Positions 1 to 6,656 are shown, counted from the first letter of the stretch. The stretch: 13,658 nt of DNA from CAIOZW01 sp049318845 (GCA_049318845.1 JBMOFH010000084.1:1-13658), one strand, 5' to 3'. Made by a program: numbers and translations. The notes: generated from the sequence alone by a model not told the origin.

Positions 1-220
1 GGTCAAGTCCGCGTGATGGCGTGTCCCGACCTTCCATCTCGTCCGAGGCGACAACGTAGAGATAATCGCGGAGCTGCGCGGCTGTAATCGACTCAACCGC
101 GCCAAACTCGCCCGACTTCGCCGGAGTCGACGAAGGATTCTGCGCCAGTACCGGCCCGAGCTGCACCGCCTGCAACAACAGCACCAGCACCAGAATAACG
201 TGGAGTAACTGTCTTTTCAC
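1..220 (-). CDS. Secreted M28-family peptidase, N-terminal part (cut by window edge)
   Basis: Only the first 73 or so codons are present; the gene runs out of the window. It starts at a GTG at 218-220 behind a strong Shine-Dalgarno (GGGAGG, 4 nt before the GTG). The protein opens MKRQ followed by a long Leu/Val-rich hydrophobic stretch ending GPVLAQ, a typical Sec signal peptide with likely cleavage after LA. The mature part soon reads ITAAQLRDYLYVVASDEMEG and then RDTPSRGLD, an N-terminal signature I associate with M28 zinc aminopeptidases/carboxypeptidases of Acidobacteriota. The zinc ligands lie further downstream and cannot be checked, so activity is inferred. The gene sits 121 nt after zapA on the same strand, so it could be read through from the division genes or have its own promoter. 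Confidence is high for an exported protein and moderate for M28. Confidence 0.75.
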   Translation of the reverse strand, partial: MKRQLLHVILVLVLLLQAVQLGPVLAQNPSSTPAKSGEFGAVESITAAQLRDYLYVVASDEMEGRDTPSRGLD

Positions 221-244
221 TTAACCTCCCATAATCCCAATGTC

Positions 245-265
245 GCCATTTTGGTCGAAAATGGC
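245..265. other. Perfect 8-bp inverted repeat in the zapA/M28 spacer
   Basis: GCCATTTT and AAAATGGC are perfect complements separated by 5 nt. The hairpin lies 25 nt before the GTG of the peptidase gene, so it falls in that gene's 5' leader. There is no T-run on the minus-strand 3' side, so it is not a standard terminator. It could be an operator, an mRNA hairpin that affects translation, or a stabilising 3' end for the zapA message. Role unknown. Confidence 0.4.
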
Positions 266-341
266 TCCAATAAACACTTTGAAATTGCCACTAAATCCGT
301 TTTTCACCCGTCACGGTCTGACACACGGTCACACCGCCGGG

Positions 342-650
342 TCAATCCAGTATCCGATCCAGCAATTCACTGCAAACGCCACTCTGATCCGCAATCTGCC
401 GGAGCGACTGCTCGTGCCTTCTGTTCGCGCGGTCGAGCTCGTCTGCGATATGAAGGGCGGCGAGGATCGCCAGTTTCAGCGAATCGGCGGTGAGTGCCTC
501 ACCTGCTATTTCGTTCATGCGGGAATCGACCAGCGCCGCCAGCTCCTGTGTCCGCTTCACATTGCCGTCATTGGCGCGAATGGTGTAATTCTGATTGAAG
601 ATTCGCACGCTGACGATCTGACCATTGTTTTCGATACCTTTATGAACCAC
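342..650 (-). CDS. zapA: Cell division protein ZapA
   Basis: This 102-residue protein matches the ZapA family, whose dimers and tetramers bundle FtsZ filaments in the cytoplasmic Z-ring. The N-terminal globular part includes VSVRIFNQNYTI (13-24), the usual ZapA opening strand pattern. It is followed by a segment on removing short oligomers (QELAALVDSRMNEIA, 36-49) and a long C-terminal helix rich in Leu/Ile heptads (about 55-100) that forms the family's coiled coil. Length is normal for ZapA (about 90-110). The start is a GTG at 648-650; GAGAGG lies 11 nt upstream, an acceptable but not ideal spacing. It follows the upstream coiled-coil gene by 24 nt on the same strand, so the two are almost certainly cotranscribed. 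The pheT to zapA order is seen in several phyla. Confidence 0.88.
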   Translation of the reverse strand: MVHKGIENNGQIVSVRIFNQNYTIRANDGNVKRTQELAALVDSRMNEIAGEALTADSLKLAILAALHIADELDRANRRHEQSLRQIADQSGVCSELLDRILD

Positions 651-674
651 GTCTGGAACCGCCTCTCACAAATG

Positions 675-980
675 TCACTTGCTGCCTGATTCGACCTCCA
701 TCTCGAGCGTCGCAATCGCGTCGAGCATCGACTCGACACGGTCGTGAAGTTCACGACGACCGGCAATCAGATGGTCGATCCGTCGCTCGAGCTTACGCTT
801 CTCATCCGAGATCGTCTCGATCTGAAGCAGCAGCCCGGCAACCTCCTTCTGAAGAATTGCACGCTCCTGGCGCAGATCACGGCAGAGCTCGGCAACACGC
901 CTGATCCGCTCTTCGAGCTGGTCAAGTCCTGCCGGCGAACCACTCCCCAAACTACTGTTCGGATCGATCTTCATCGCCAA
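675..980 (-). CDS. ZapB-like coiled-coil protein
   Basis: This 101-residue protein is predicted to be almost entirely coiled coil from about residue 18 onward: LDQLEERIRRVAEL, then repeated LRQERAILQKEV, LLLQIETISDEKRKLERRI and a final helix with heptad hydrophobics. It has no signal peptide or membrane segment. The family relation is by architecture and neighbourhood: ZapB is an all-coiled-coil partner of ZapA, and this gene directly precedes zapA with a 24-nt gap. I therefore infer a role in Z-ring assembly, but short coiled coils are easy to over-assign. The start is either TTG at 978-980, with GGAG 8 nt upstream, or ATG at 972-974, 14 nt from the same site; spacing favours TTG. It begins 78 nt after the pheT stop. 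Confidence 0.6.
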   Translation of the reverse strand: MAMKIDPNSSLGSGSPAGLDQLEERIRRVAELCRDLRQERAILQKEVAGLLLQIETISDEKRKLERRIDHLIAGRRELHDRVESMLDAIATLEMEVESGSK

Positions 981-1014
981 TTTTACGTCTCCACGATTGG
1001 TTCACAGACGATCA

Positions 1015-1032
1015 CCAGCAACAACCTGCTGG
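1015..1032. other. Hairpin in the pheT to coiled-coil gene spacer
   Basis: CCAGCA and TGCTGG are perfect 6-bp complements around a 6-nt loop. The hairpin lies in the 78-nt gap between the pheT stop and the next gene. No T-run follows on the minus strand, so intrinsic termination is unlikely. It may be a processing or stability element between the translation and division parts of the transcript. Confidence 0.3.
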
Positions 1033-1058
1033 CTGAAAATCCACATAAAAGATTGCTG

Positions 1059-3161
1059 TCAGCGCAGTTCAGCCCCGAATTTCGCCGCAAGCCCCTTCAG
1101 GAGCTGCTCCTGGGCTCCGGCAATCTCCTCATCGGTAAGGGTTCGGTCGGCGGCACGATAGCGCAGCGAAAGGGCGATCGAGTGGCGACCGGCTGGAAGC
1201 TCCTTCCCCTTGTAGATGTCAAATATCCGCACATCGACCAGGTTCGGCAATTGCAGCCCGCGAATCGTTTGCGCGAGCGAATCGTAGGTTACAGACGTAT
1301 CCAGAATCAGCGCAAGGTCACGGACAACGGTCGGGAATTTTGGCAGTGGATGATAGCGTGGCTCGACGCGGCCAACCGCAAGCAGCTTCCTGAAATCGAG
1401 CTCCGCAACAAGAATCGGCTGCCGAATCTTGTATCCGGCGGCAATACGTGGGTGAAGCTGGCCAAGCTGGCCAATCTTCTCACCACCGGCCCCGCCACCG
1501 GAATAGAGGCTGGCGGTGCGGCCCGGGTGGAGCCACGACGACCCATCATCGGCACGAAACTCGAAGGGGGGCAGGCCAAGCTGGTCAGCAATCGATTCGA
1601 CGATCCCCTTCAGGTCGTAAAAATCGAGCCTCGAATTCGCGTCCTGCCAGTCGAACTCGTTTCGTGATCCGGTGGCGACCAGCGCGAGCCGTTCGATTTC
1701 TGTCGGTCCTGTCAGCTCTCCCGAATCCCCTCCACCTGCCAAAAAACACTTTCCAATCTCGAAAAGCCTGACGTTGCGGGTTCCATGGTTGAAATTGTGC
1801 TCGAGCGCCTTGAGAAGCCCACCGAGCAGCGTCGTTCGCATGTGCGACTGTGTCTCGTCGATCGGATCCTGCAACTCGAGCCGGCTTGCCTCGGGCACTT
1901 CGCTGAAGAGCCCATCCTGTTCGGCGTTGACGAAGCTGAAACTGACCGCCTCGTGAAATCCAGCCCCGGTCAGCAGATGCCTGATCATCCGCCGATCCCA
2001 CTCGTCCTCAAGGTAGGCGCCAGCACCAGCGCTGCCCGGTAACGCCGTCTTCAGCAGATCGTAGCCGGCGACACGCGCAACCTCTTCGATCAGATCCTCC
2101 TCGATCCGCACGTCGATGCGCCAGCTCGGTGAAACGACTGTCAGTCGATCTGGGTCACTCCCCTCCGCGACCTGACATCCAAGCGCCGTCAGTATCCGTG
2201 CCGCCTCGGCCGCTTCTACCGAAAGCCCGGTCAATGCCCGGTATCGCTGGCAACGAAACTCGATCGGGCTGTGCTGCGCAACGATCGACTCGCGCCCCGG
2301 ATAATGGTCAATCAGCCCCTCGAGCACCGTCCCACCCGCAATCTCTGCGATCAGCGCACTCGCACGGTCTGAGGCATGCGTAACGATCTCCGGGTCGGTG
2401 CCGCGTTCATACCGATACGACGCCTCTGTACTCAACCCGAGGACCTTCGAAGTATGGCGGATCTGCGCAGGTATGAAGTACGCGGCTTCAAGAAGAACGT
2501 CGACCGTCTCATCACTGATTCCGGAATCCTCGCCGCCCTTGATGCCACCAATCGCCACCGCGCGCTCCGCGTCTGCAATCACCAGCATCTCCGGGCTCAG
2601 GACGCGATCCTCACCATCGAGCGTCGTCATTCGCTCACCCGGCATCGCCGCACGAACGATAATCTGCCGCCCGTGCAGCCGCTCGAAATCGAAGGCGTGC
2701 AGCGGCTGCCCCGTCTCGAGCATGACATAGTTCGTGATGTCGGCGACATTATTGACACTTCGCTGGCCAAGCGCTTCCAGCCGGCTCACCAGCCACGCCG
2801 GCGATGGACCGATCTTCACCCCTCTGATCAACCGCGCAGTATAGCGCGGACAGAGCTCAGGATTCCGAATCTCAACCGACGTCAGCTCGCTCGTCTTCTC
2901 AGATTCGCCAGTCTTCGCGATCGGGTGCGTCGCCGGCAGCTTTAATTCCACCCCGCACAGGGCCGCCACCTCCCGCGCTATCCCGAGGTGCGAAAGCCCG
3001 TCCGGACGGTTCGAAGTCAGATCGAACTCCAGAACATAATCTTCACCAAATGGCTCCACCGCGTCCACCGCCAGTCCGGCCATCGTCAGTTTCGTTGCCA
3101 GATCACGCGGCGATAGCCCCGTCTCGACGAAATCCTTCAACCAGTTATAACTAATCTTCAT
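1059..3161 (-). CDS. pheT: Phenylalanyl-tRNA synthetase beta subunit, short form without the tRNA-binding OB domain
   Basis: The beta subunit of the alpha2-beta2 PheRS charges tRNA-Phe in the cytoplasm. It carries structural and editing functions: the B3/4 domain edits mischarged Tyr, and the C-terminal FDX-ACB domain binds the anticodon. The sequence begins MKISYNWLKDFVET and shows the B3/4 region (NVADITNYVMLETGQPLHAF near 138-157), a B5-type domain with SWRIDVRIEEDLIEEVAR at about 348-365, a synthetase-like core, and a terminal FDX-ACB domain starting near YHPLPKFPTVVRDLALI. It is 700 residues against about 795 in E. coli. The missing part is specific: after GLAVDAVEPFGE at about 29-40 the chain goes straight to the LEFDLTSNRPDGLSHLG segment, skipping the Myf/EMAP-like tRNA-binding domain. 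The ATG overlaps the stop of the gene before it (ATGA), implying translational coupling. Only a weak purine-rich AGAAGAA precedes it. Confidence 0.96.
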   Translation of the reverse strand: MKISYNWLKDFVETGLSPRDLATKLTMAGLAVDAVEPFGEDYVLEFDLTSNRPDGLSHLGIAREVAALCGVELKLPATHPIAKTGESEKTSELTSVEIRNPELCPRYTARLIRGVKIGPSPAWLVSRLEALGQRSVNNVADITNYVMLETGQPLHAFDFERLHGRQIIVRAAMPGERMTTLDGEDRVLSPEMLVIADAERAVAIGGIKGGEDSGISDETVDVLLEAAYFIPAQIRHTSKVLGLSTEASYRYERGTDPEIVTHASDRASALIAEIAGGTVLEGLIDHYPGRESIVAQHSPIEFRCQRYRALTGLSVEAAEAARILTALGCQVAEGSDPDRLTVVSPSWRIDVRIEEDLIEEVARVAGYDLLKTALPGSAGAGAYLEDEWDRRMIRHLLTGAGFHEAVSFSFVNAEQDGLFSEVPEASRLELQDPIDETQSHMRTTLLGGLLKALEHNFNHGTRNVRLFEIGKCFLAGGGDSGELTGPTEIERLALVATGSRNEFDWQDANSRLDFYDLKGIVESIADQLGLPPFEFRADDGSSWLHPGRTASLYSGGGAGGEKIGQLGQLHPRIAAGYKIRQPILVAELDFRKLLAVGRVEPRYHPLPKFPTVVRDLALILDTSVTYDSLAQTIRGLQLPNLVDVRIFDIYKGKELPAGRHSIALSLRYRAADRTLTDEEIAGAQEQLLKGLAAKFGAELR

Positions 3162-3970
3162 TGTTCTTCTGCCTGAATAGTCTCTTTATCCTGCACGATC
3201 ACGGGATCGCCAGTGTCACTCGACGCTGGAATAATCAGCAACTCGGAATCGAAGAGAGTTTTTGCCAGATAATCGGCGAAGGTCGCCGCCGACATCGCCA
3301 GCTTCCCTCGTGACAACTCATCGAAGATCCTTCTGTTCGGCGAGACTAGTGAGAGCATATCCGCCGCCAGGTGAAGGTAGAATGGCTCGTCAAGTCTCTC
3401 CGCCTCCCGCTCCCCCGTCAGCTTTTTAATCGTCGCCGCAAAATCCTCACCGTGGACGACCTTCTCCAACCGGCGCCCTTCCTGCCCGCTCGAACAGAGA
3501 TAGACCCGCTCATGCCGGCCACTGAAGACAACACGATGGCTCTCGTTGTCCGGCAATTCACCAATCTCCCCCGGCCGCACGAAGAGCGAACCGGCCACAA
3601 TCTTCTTATCAAAAAAGGCGCTGTTAAGATTGACCGCCTCGTGAATCTTCGGCGTCGCGTAAAAGACCAGCTTCCCCTTGCTTTCAAGCACCATCAGCAG
3701 CTCCTGCTGATTCGACTGTGTCAGACGATGAAGTCCGAATCGGAAATAGGGCAGTCCGACCAGCTTCGACTCTCCCGCATTTCGCCGCTTCAGATACTCA
3801 CTCGCCTTGAACTGCAGAAAGAGCGGATACCCGAAAAGAGCATCCTTCGCCCCTCGCTTCCCTTTTCGGGACTGCTCAGTTGCATCGCTCACCCGCCTGT
3901 AACCAAGCGTGTTGACCATTTCATGCGTCAGGACGAAACTGTATGCGAACTCGGATACTTTGCGTTTCAT
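3158..3970 (-). CDS. Uncharacterised 270-residue protein inserted between pheS and pheT; possible PD-(D/E)XK-like fold
   Basis: I do not recognise this as a named gene. It is soluble, with no signal peptide or membrane segment. The N-terminus reads FAYSFVLTHEMVN (8-20, with E17), then D43 within AKDALFGYPLFLQFKASEYL (41-60). The D...hydrophobic strand...QxK layout (D43, Q53, K55) resembles the D-(D/E/Q)-x-K catalytic signature of PD-(D/E)XK nucleases. Further recognisable pieces are PYFRFGLHR (74-82), QSNQQELLMVLE (85-96), VFYATPKIHE (102-111) and GSLFVRPGEIGELPDNESH (127-145). I recall similar architecture in uncharacterised bacterial proteins, but nuclease activity is only inference. It starts at ATG 3968-3970, 47 nt after the pheS stop, with a poor ribosome binding site. 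It ends in an ATGA overlap with pheT, so it is embedded in the operon. Codon use does not obviously differ from its neighbours. Confidence 0.82.
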   Translation of the reverse strand: MKRKVSEFAYSFVLTHEMVNTLGYRRVSDATEQSRKGKRGAKDALFGYPLFLQFKASEYLKRRNAGESKLVGLPYFRFGLHRLTQSNQQELLMVLESKGKLVFYATPKIHEAVNLNSAFFDKKIVAGSLFVRPGEIGELPDNESHRVVFSGRHERVYLCSSGQEGRRLEKVVHGEDFAATIKKLTGEREAERLDEPFYLHLAADMLSLVSPNRRIFDELSRGKLAMSAATFADYLAKTLFDSELLIIPASSDTGDPVIVQDKETIQAEEQ

Positions 3971-4000
3971 AACCTATACAATACAAGAAACGTGATGGCA

Positions 4001-4013
4001 CAATTCTGAATTG
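4001..4013. promoter_or_regulatory. 13-bp perfect palindrome before the inserted gene
   Basis: CAATTC-T-GAATTG is a perfect 6+1+6 dyad in the 47-nt gap between the pheS stop and the start of the 270-residue gene. A dyad of this size is a plausible repressor operator, and it is the only notable element in the gap. No convincing -35/-10 pair is visible, so operator function is speculative; it could also arise by chance in AT-rich sequence. Confidence 0.3.
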
Positions 4014-4017
4014 AAAC

Positions 4018-5043
4018 CTAACGAAACTGCTCGAGGAAGCGAATATCATTCTCATAGAGGAGTCGGATGTCGTCCAGCCCATACATCAGTGCGCACAACC
4101 TGTCGAGTCCCAGTCCGAAGGCAAATCCGGAATACTCATCCGGATCGATCCCCACTCCACGCAGAACATTTGGATGGACCATTCCAGAACCACCCATCTC
4201 GATCCATCCCGATCCTTTGCAGACTCTGCACCCTTCACCACCACATTTGAAACAACTGTAGTCGATCTCCGCTCCCGGTTCAACGAATGGAAAATATGAG
4301 GGACGGAAGCGCGTCTCAGTCTGCGGTCCGAACATTCGCCGGACAAACTCCTGGATCGTCCCCTTCAGGTCTCCAAGCGTAATGTCACGGTCGATCAGCA
4401 ACCCTTCAACCTGATAGAACATCGGGTTATGGGTCGCATCCGGCGTGTCCCGCCGAAAGACTCGACCCGGCGCAATGATTCGCAGCGGCGGCTGCCGCCG
4501 CTCCATCGCGTGAATCTGTACGGTCGAGGTCTGCGACCGCAGCGCCAGCCGCTCTGAAATGTAGAATGTGTCCTGACGGCTCCTTGCCGGATGGCCCGCC
4601 GGAATATTGAGCGCGTCAAAATTGTAGAAATTGGTCTCGATCTCCGGACCATCCTCGATGTGATACCCCATCGAGACGAAGATGTCCTCGATCCGCTGCC
4701 GCAACAGCGTGATCGGATGGAGATGCCCCGCCACCGTGTAACGCCCCGGTAACGTCACATCGATCCGCTCCTCCGCCAGTTGTGCAGTCTCACGCCGCAA
4801 CGCAAAATCCTGCTCGAGTGAGGTGATCGCCGCCTCGAGCTCCTCTTTCAGGACGTTGAGGCGCTGCCCTGTCTCACGTCGCTCCTCCGGCGAAAGCTTG
4901 CCAAGCGTCTTCATCTCCGCCGTCAGCCGGCCACTCTTGCGGCCAACCCAGCTATCACGCAGGATCGTCACCTCCGCTTCCGTTGTCACCACCGAAAGCT
5001 CCTGCCGAAACTCGGCGCGAAGTTGATTGATATGATCTGGCAT
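4018..5043 (-). CDS. pheS: Phenylalanyl-tRNA synthetase alpha subunit
   Basis: This is the catalytic alpha subunit of PheRS, a class II synthetase that activates Phe and transfers it to tRNA-Phe. From the ATG at 5041-5043 the protein is 341 residues, normal for the family. The first 90 or so residues form the coiled-coil tRNA-binding arm. Class II motif 2 is seen at R194VFRRDTPDATHNP and motif 3 at GFAFGLGLDRLCALMYG (306-322). FPFVEPGAEIDYS (251-263) is the family's conserved Phe-pocket strand region. Four Cys in a CxxCxxxxCxxC arrangement (264, 267, 272, 275) match the loop found in many bacterial PheS. The reading frame stays open for 47 more codons upstream, but those are not PheS-like and cross into the spacer behind the terminator. 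No strong Shine-Dalgarno precedes this ATG, which is worth noting. Confidence 0.96.
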   Translation of the reverse strand: MPDHINQLRAEFRQELSVVTTEAEVTILRDSWVGRKSGRLTAEMKTLGKLSPEERRETGQRLNVLKEELEAAITSLEQDFALRRETAQLAEERIDVTLPGRYTVAGHLHPITLLRQRIEDIFVSMGYHIEDGPEIETNFYNFDALNIPAGHPARSRQDTFYISERLALRSQTSTVQIHAMERRQPPLRIIAPGRVFRRDTPDATHNPMFYQVEGLLIDRDITLGDLKGTIQEFVRRMFGPQTETRFRPSYFPFVEPGAEIDYSCFKCGGEGCRVCKGSGWIEMGGSGMVHPNVLRGVGIDPDEYSGFAFGLGLDRLCALMYGLDDIRLLYENDIRFLEQFR

Positions 5044-5190
5044 AATGAATTTTATACTGTACTCTCTGACAAGAGGGCCAGTGGCAGAGGCCGACCATCG
5101 GTCAGGAAGCCCTATCTCGCGTCGGCAACCATTTCCAATGGACCTGACTGTCTCGCCTCTGCACTTTACCCTGCCAAATGCCAACAGCCA

Positions 5191-5234
5191 TAAAAAAGAC
5201 CCAAGACTTCAGGAAAACCATTGAGCCTTGGGTC
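5191..5234 (-). terminator. Rho-independent terminator between rplT and pheS
   Basis: On the minus strand GACCCAAG (5234-5227) pairs perfectly with CTTGGGTC (5205-5198), immediately followed by six Ts (5197-5192). The 21-nt loop contains a further TCA/TGA pair. It lies 42 nt after the rplT stop and about 150 nt before the pheS ATG. This would end or attenuate transcription coming from thrS-infC-rpmI-rplT, so pheST needs read-through or its own promoter. In enterobacteria pheST is controlled by attenuation, so an attenuator role is possible, but I see no clear antiterminator. Confidence 0.85.
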
Positions 5235-5243
5235 AGATTTAAT

Positions 5244-5270
5244 CCCGGAAAGACCGGAAAGCCCGAAAAG
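5244..5270. repeat. 9-bp tandem repeat, three copies
   Basis: Three adjacent units read CCCGGAAAG, ACCGGAAAG and CCCGAAAAG on the plus strand. They fill the space between the rplT stop and the terminator stem. The copies differ by one or two bases, which fits a slippage-born minisatellite that has begun to diverge. Confidence 0.6.
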
Positions 5271-5276
5271 AGTGGC

Positions 5277-5645
5277 TTACGCCGCCTTCGCTTCGAGCGC
5301 CTTCCTGACCGAACCAGCCAGCTCGGTAAAAGCCGCCGGCTGATTGACGGCAAGATCAGCGAGAATCTTGCGATCAAGATCGATTCCAGCAACCTTCAAA
5401 CCGTGCATGAATGTGCTGTAGTTGAGTCCATTGATCCGTGCTGCCGCTCCAATTCGGACGATCCAGAGCGAACGATAATCGCGCTTCTTGATCTTACGTC
5501 CCACATAGGCAAACTTAAGCGCGCGTTGAACAGACTCCCGCATCGAACGATATAGTTTGCTCTTCGTTCCACGGAAGCCTTTAGATAGTTTTTCAAGTTT
5601 TTTGCGCTTATTCAGGCGCTTATTTCCACGTTTAGCTCGCGGCAT
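5277..5645 (-). CDS. rplT: 50S ribosomal protein L20
   Basis: This 122-residue basic protein starts MPRAKRGNKRLNKRKK and contains KGFRGTKSKLYRSMRESVQR (22-41) and RDYRSLWIVRIGAAARING (55-73), diagnostic of bL20. L20 binds 23S rRNA early in 50S assembly and in several bacteria also represses its own operon by binding an mRNA mimic of its rRNA site. The ATG is preceded by an excellent GAGGAGG Shine-Dalgarno 5-6 nt upstream, and a stable hairpin (5662-5682) sits just before that. It is the fourth gene of the thrS-infC-rpmI-rplT cluster. It is separated from rpmI by an unusually long 189-nt spacer and is followed by a terminator. Confidence 0.97.
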   Translation of the reverse strand: MPRAKRGNKRLNKRKKLEKLSKGFRGTKSKLYRSMRESVQRALKFAYVGRKIKKRDYRSLWIVRIGAAARINGLNYSTFMHGLKVAGIDLDRKILADLAVNQPAAFTELAGSVRKALEAKAA

Positions 5646-5661
5646 TTTTTCCTCCTCGCGT

Positions 5662-5682
5662 TGGGCTCCCAGTAGGGCCCCA
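5662..5682 (-). promoter_or_regulatory. Hairpin directly upstream of the rplT Shine-Dalgarno
   Basis: On the minus strand TGGG-CCC closes a TACT tetraloop with GGG-CCCA, giving 7 bp with a small asymmetric internal loop (G opposite AG). It ends about 4 nt before the GAGGAGG ribosome binding site of rplT. The position suits translational control of rplT, for example by L20 itself, but I cannot show that it mimics the L20 rRNA site. Confidence 0.4.
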
Positions 5683-5711
5683 GCAGGCTCACAGCAGCTT
5701 TACTCTAATAA

Positions 5712-5780
5712 ATACTGATAAAGCATACTGATAAAAACGATGATACCGGTAATACTGATACCAAAACTGATCCTGATACC
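5712..5780. repeat. Degenerate ACTGATA repeat cluster in the rpmI-rplT spacer
   Basis: Perfect ATACTGATA occurs three times (5712-5720, 5725-5733, 5752-5760). Related pieces lie at 5740-5747 (ATGATACC), 5766-5772 (ACTGATC) and 5773-5780 (CTGATACC). In the mRNA sense this is TATCAGT repeated with irregular spacing. Such a cluster could be a protein binding array, part of an mRNA regulatory fold, or simply slippage. No gene lies here. Confidence 0.55.
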
Positions 5781-5834
5781 AGTACCACTGAATATTTAAA
5801 GGATGACCGGATGGGTCATAAAATCGCGTCAGGC

Positions 5835-6038
5835 TTACTTTCGGCCGTATGGCAGCATCGCCGCGATGCGATTCATATCCGGCCCTGCCACGAGCCCGTC
5901 GACGTCAAGTTGTCTCTTCCGCTTCGCCGACTTCTTGGTCAGAATGTGACGGGCGTGTGAATGACCACGCTTGACCTTACCGGTCGCAGTTGTCCGGAAC
6001 CGCTTGGCAGCGCCCTTGTGCGTTTTAAGTTTAGGCAT
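5835..6038 (-). CDS. rpmI: 50S ribosomal protein L35
   Basis: This 67-residue, very basic protein reads MPKLKTHKGAAKRFRTTATG, then KVKRGHSHARHILTKKSAKRK, the standard bL35 sequence, and ends MLPYGRK. L35 is a small component of the 50S subunit exposed on the solvent side. The length is typical (64-67). The ATG follows a purine-rich GGAAGGGG stretch about 5 nt upstream. It sits 49 nt after the infC stop and 189 nt before rplT. The infC-rpmI-rplT order is near-universal in bacteria and its transcription is coupled to L20 autoregulation in the species studied. Confidence 0.96.
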   Translation of the reverse strand: MPKLKTHKGAAKRFRTTATGKVKRGHSHARHILTKKSAKRKRQLDVDGLVAGPDMNRIAAMLPYGRK

Positions 6039-6087
6039 AACTTCCCCTTCCTCGACTTGAATTACTTAGTTTTGATATCTCTCGGCC

Positions 6088-6651
6088 CTATTTCTTCGGT
6101 CCAAAGATCATAATGATCTGCATCCCCTCGTGGCGGGGACGCGATTCAGGTATTCCCTTGTCGGCAAGATCCTGTTCGAGACGCTCCAGAATCTGAAACC
6201 CGAGCTCCTTGTGGGTGATTTCACGCCCACGAAACCGCACCGTCGCTTTGACCTTGTTTCCATCCGTCAGGATATCCCTGGCGTGCTTCATCTTGAAATT
6301 GTAGTCATGATCGTCCGTCATTGGACGGAATTTGAGCTCCTTGACTTCAATCACGGCCTGCTTTTTCTTCGCTTCGTGAGCCCGCTTCTTCTGCTCGTAG
6401 AGGTATTTTCCAAAGTCGATGATCCGGCAAACGGGTGGTACCGCCTGCGGGGCAACCTCGACCAGATCGTATCCACGCTGACGCGCCAGATCGATCGCCT
6501 GCTGCGGCGTCATGATCCCGAGCTGGTTGCCCTCTTCATCAATCACCCGCACCTCTTTGGTGCGGATGCGCTCATTGACCCGAACCTGCGGGGCGCGCGT
6601 ATCACGCCGCATTCCGCCACGAAAGCCGCCTCCTGAAGTCCCGTTGCTAAT
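6088..6651 (-). CDS. infC: Translation initiation factor IF-3, probable ATT start
   Basis: IF-3 binds the 30S subunit, keeps it apart from 50S and checks start-codon fidelity. The protein shows the N-domain (VNERIRTKEVRVIDEEGNQ), the linker with YLYEQKKRAHEAKKKQ, and the C-domain with VKELKFRPMTDDHDYNFK and VKATVRFRGREI. The first ATG (6610-6612) gives 174 residues but has only a distant AGGAGG. In frame, 13 codons upstream, an ATT (6649-6651) is preceded by GGAGGT at 5 nt spacing, the best Shine-Dalgarno in the area. IF-3 genes typically use ATT-class starts so that IF-3 discriminates against its own message. I therefore place the start at ATT, giving 187 residues that begin M(ATT)-SNGTSGGGFRGG. 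It lies 49 nt after thrS. Confidence 0.93.
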   Translation of the reverse strand: MSNGTSGGGFRGGMRRDTRAPQVRVNERIRTKEVRVIDEEGNQLGIMTPQQAIDLARQRGYDLVEVAPQAVPPVCRIIDFGKYLYEQKKRAHEAKKKQAVIEVKELKFRPMTDDHDYNFKMKHARDILTDGNKVKATVRFRGREITHKELGFQILERLEQDLADKGIPESRPRHEGMQIIMIFGPKK

Positions 6652-6656
6652 AACTT

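Noticed and set aside
744..1667. Long plus-strand open frame opposite the division genes and pheT
   Set aside because: It is antisense to well-recognised genes, has no family features, and arises from the GC-rich codon pattern of the minus strand. The same holds for plus-strand frames at 3371-4009, 6863-8047 and 8087-8626.
5041..5184. Extended pheS start giving 388 residues
   Set aside because: The extra 47 residues are not PheS-like and cover the spacer after the terminator; the ATG at 5041-5043 gives the normal family start.
5102..5392. Minus-strand frame covering the terminator between rplT and pheS
   Set aside because: It overlaps the end of rplT in another frame and runs through a strong terminator, so it is not a real gene; only the short Phe-containing part is mentioned as a weak attenuator idea.
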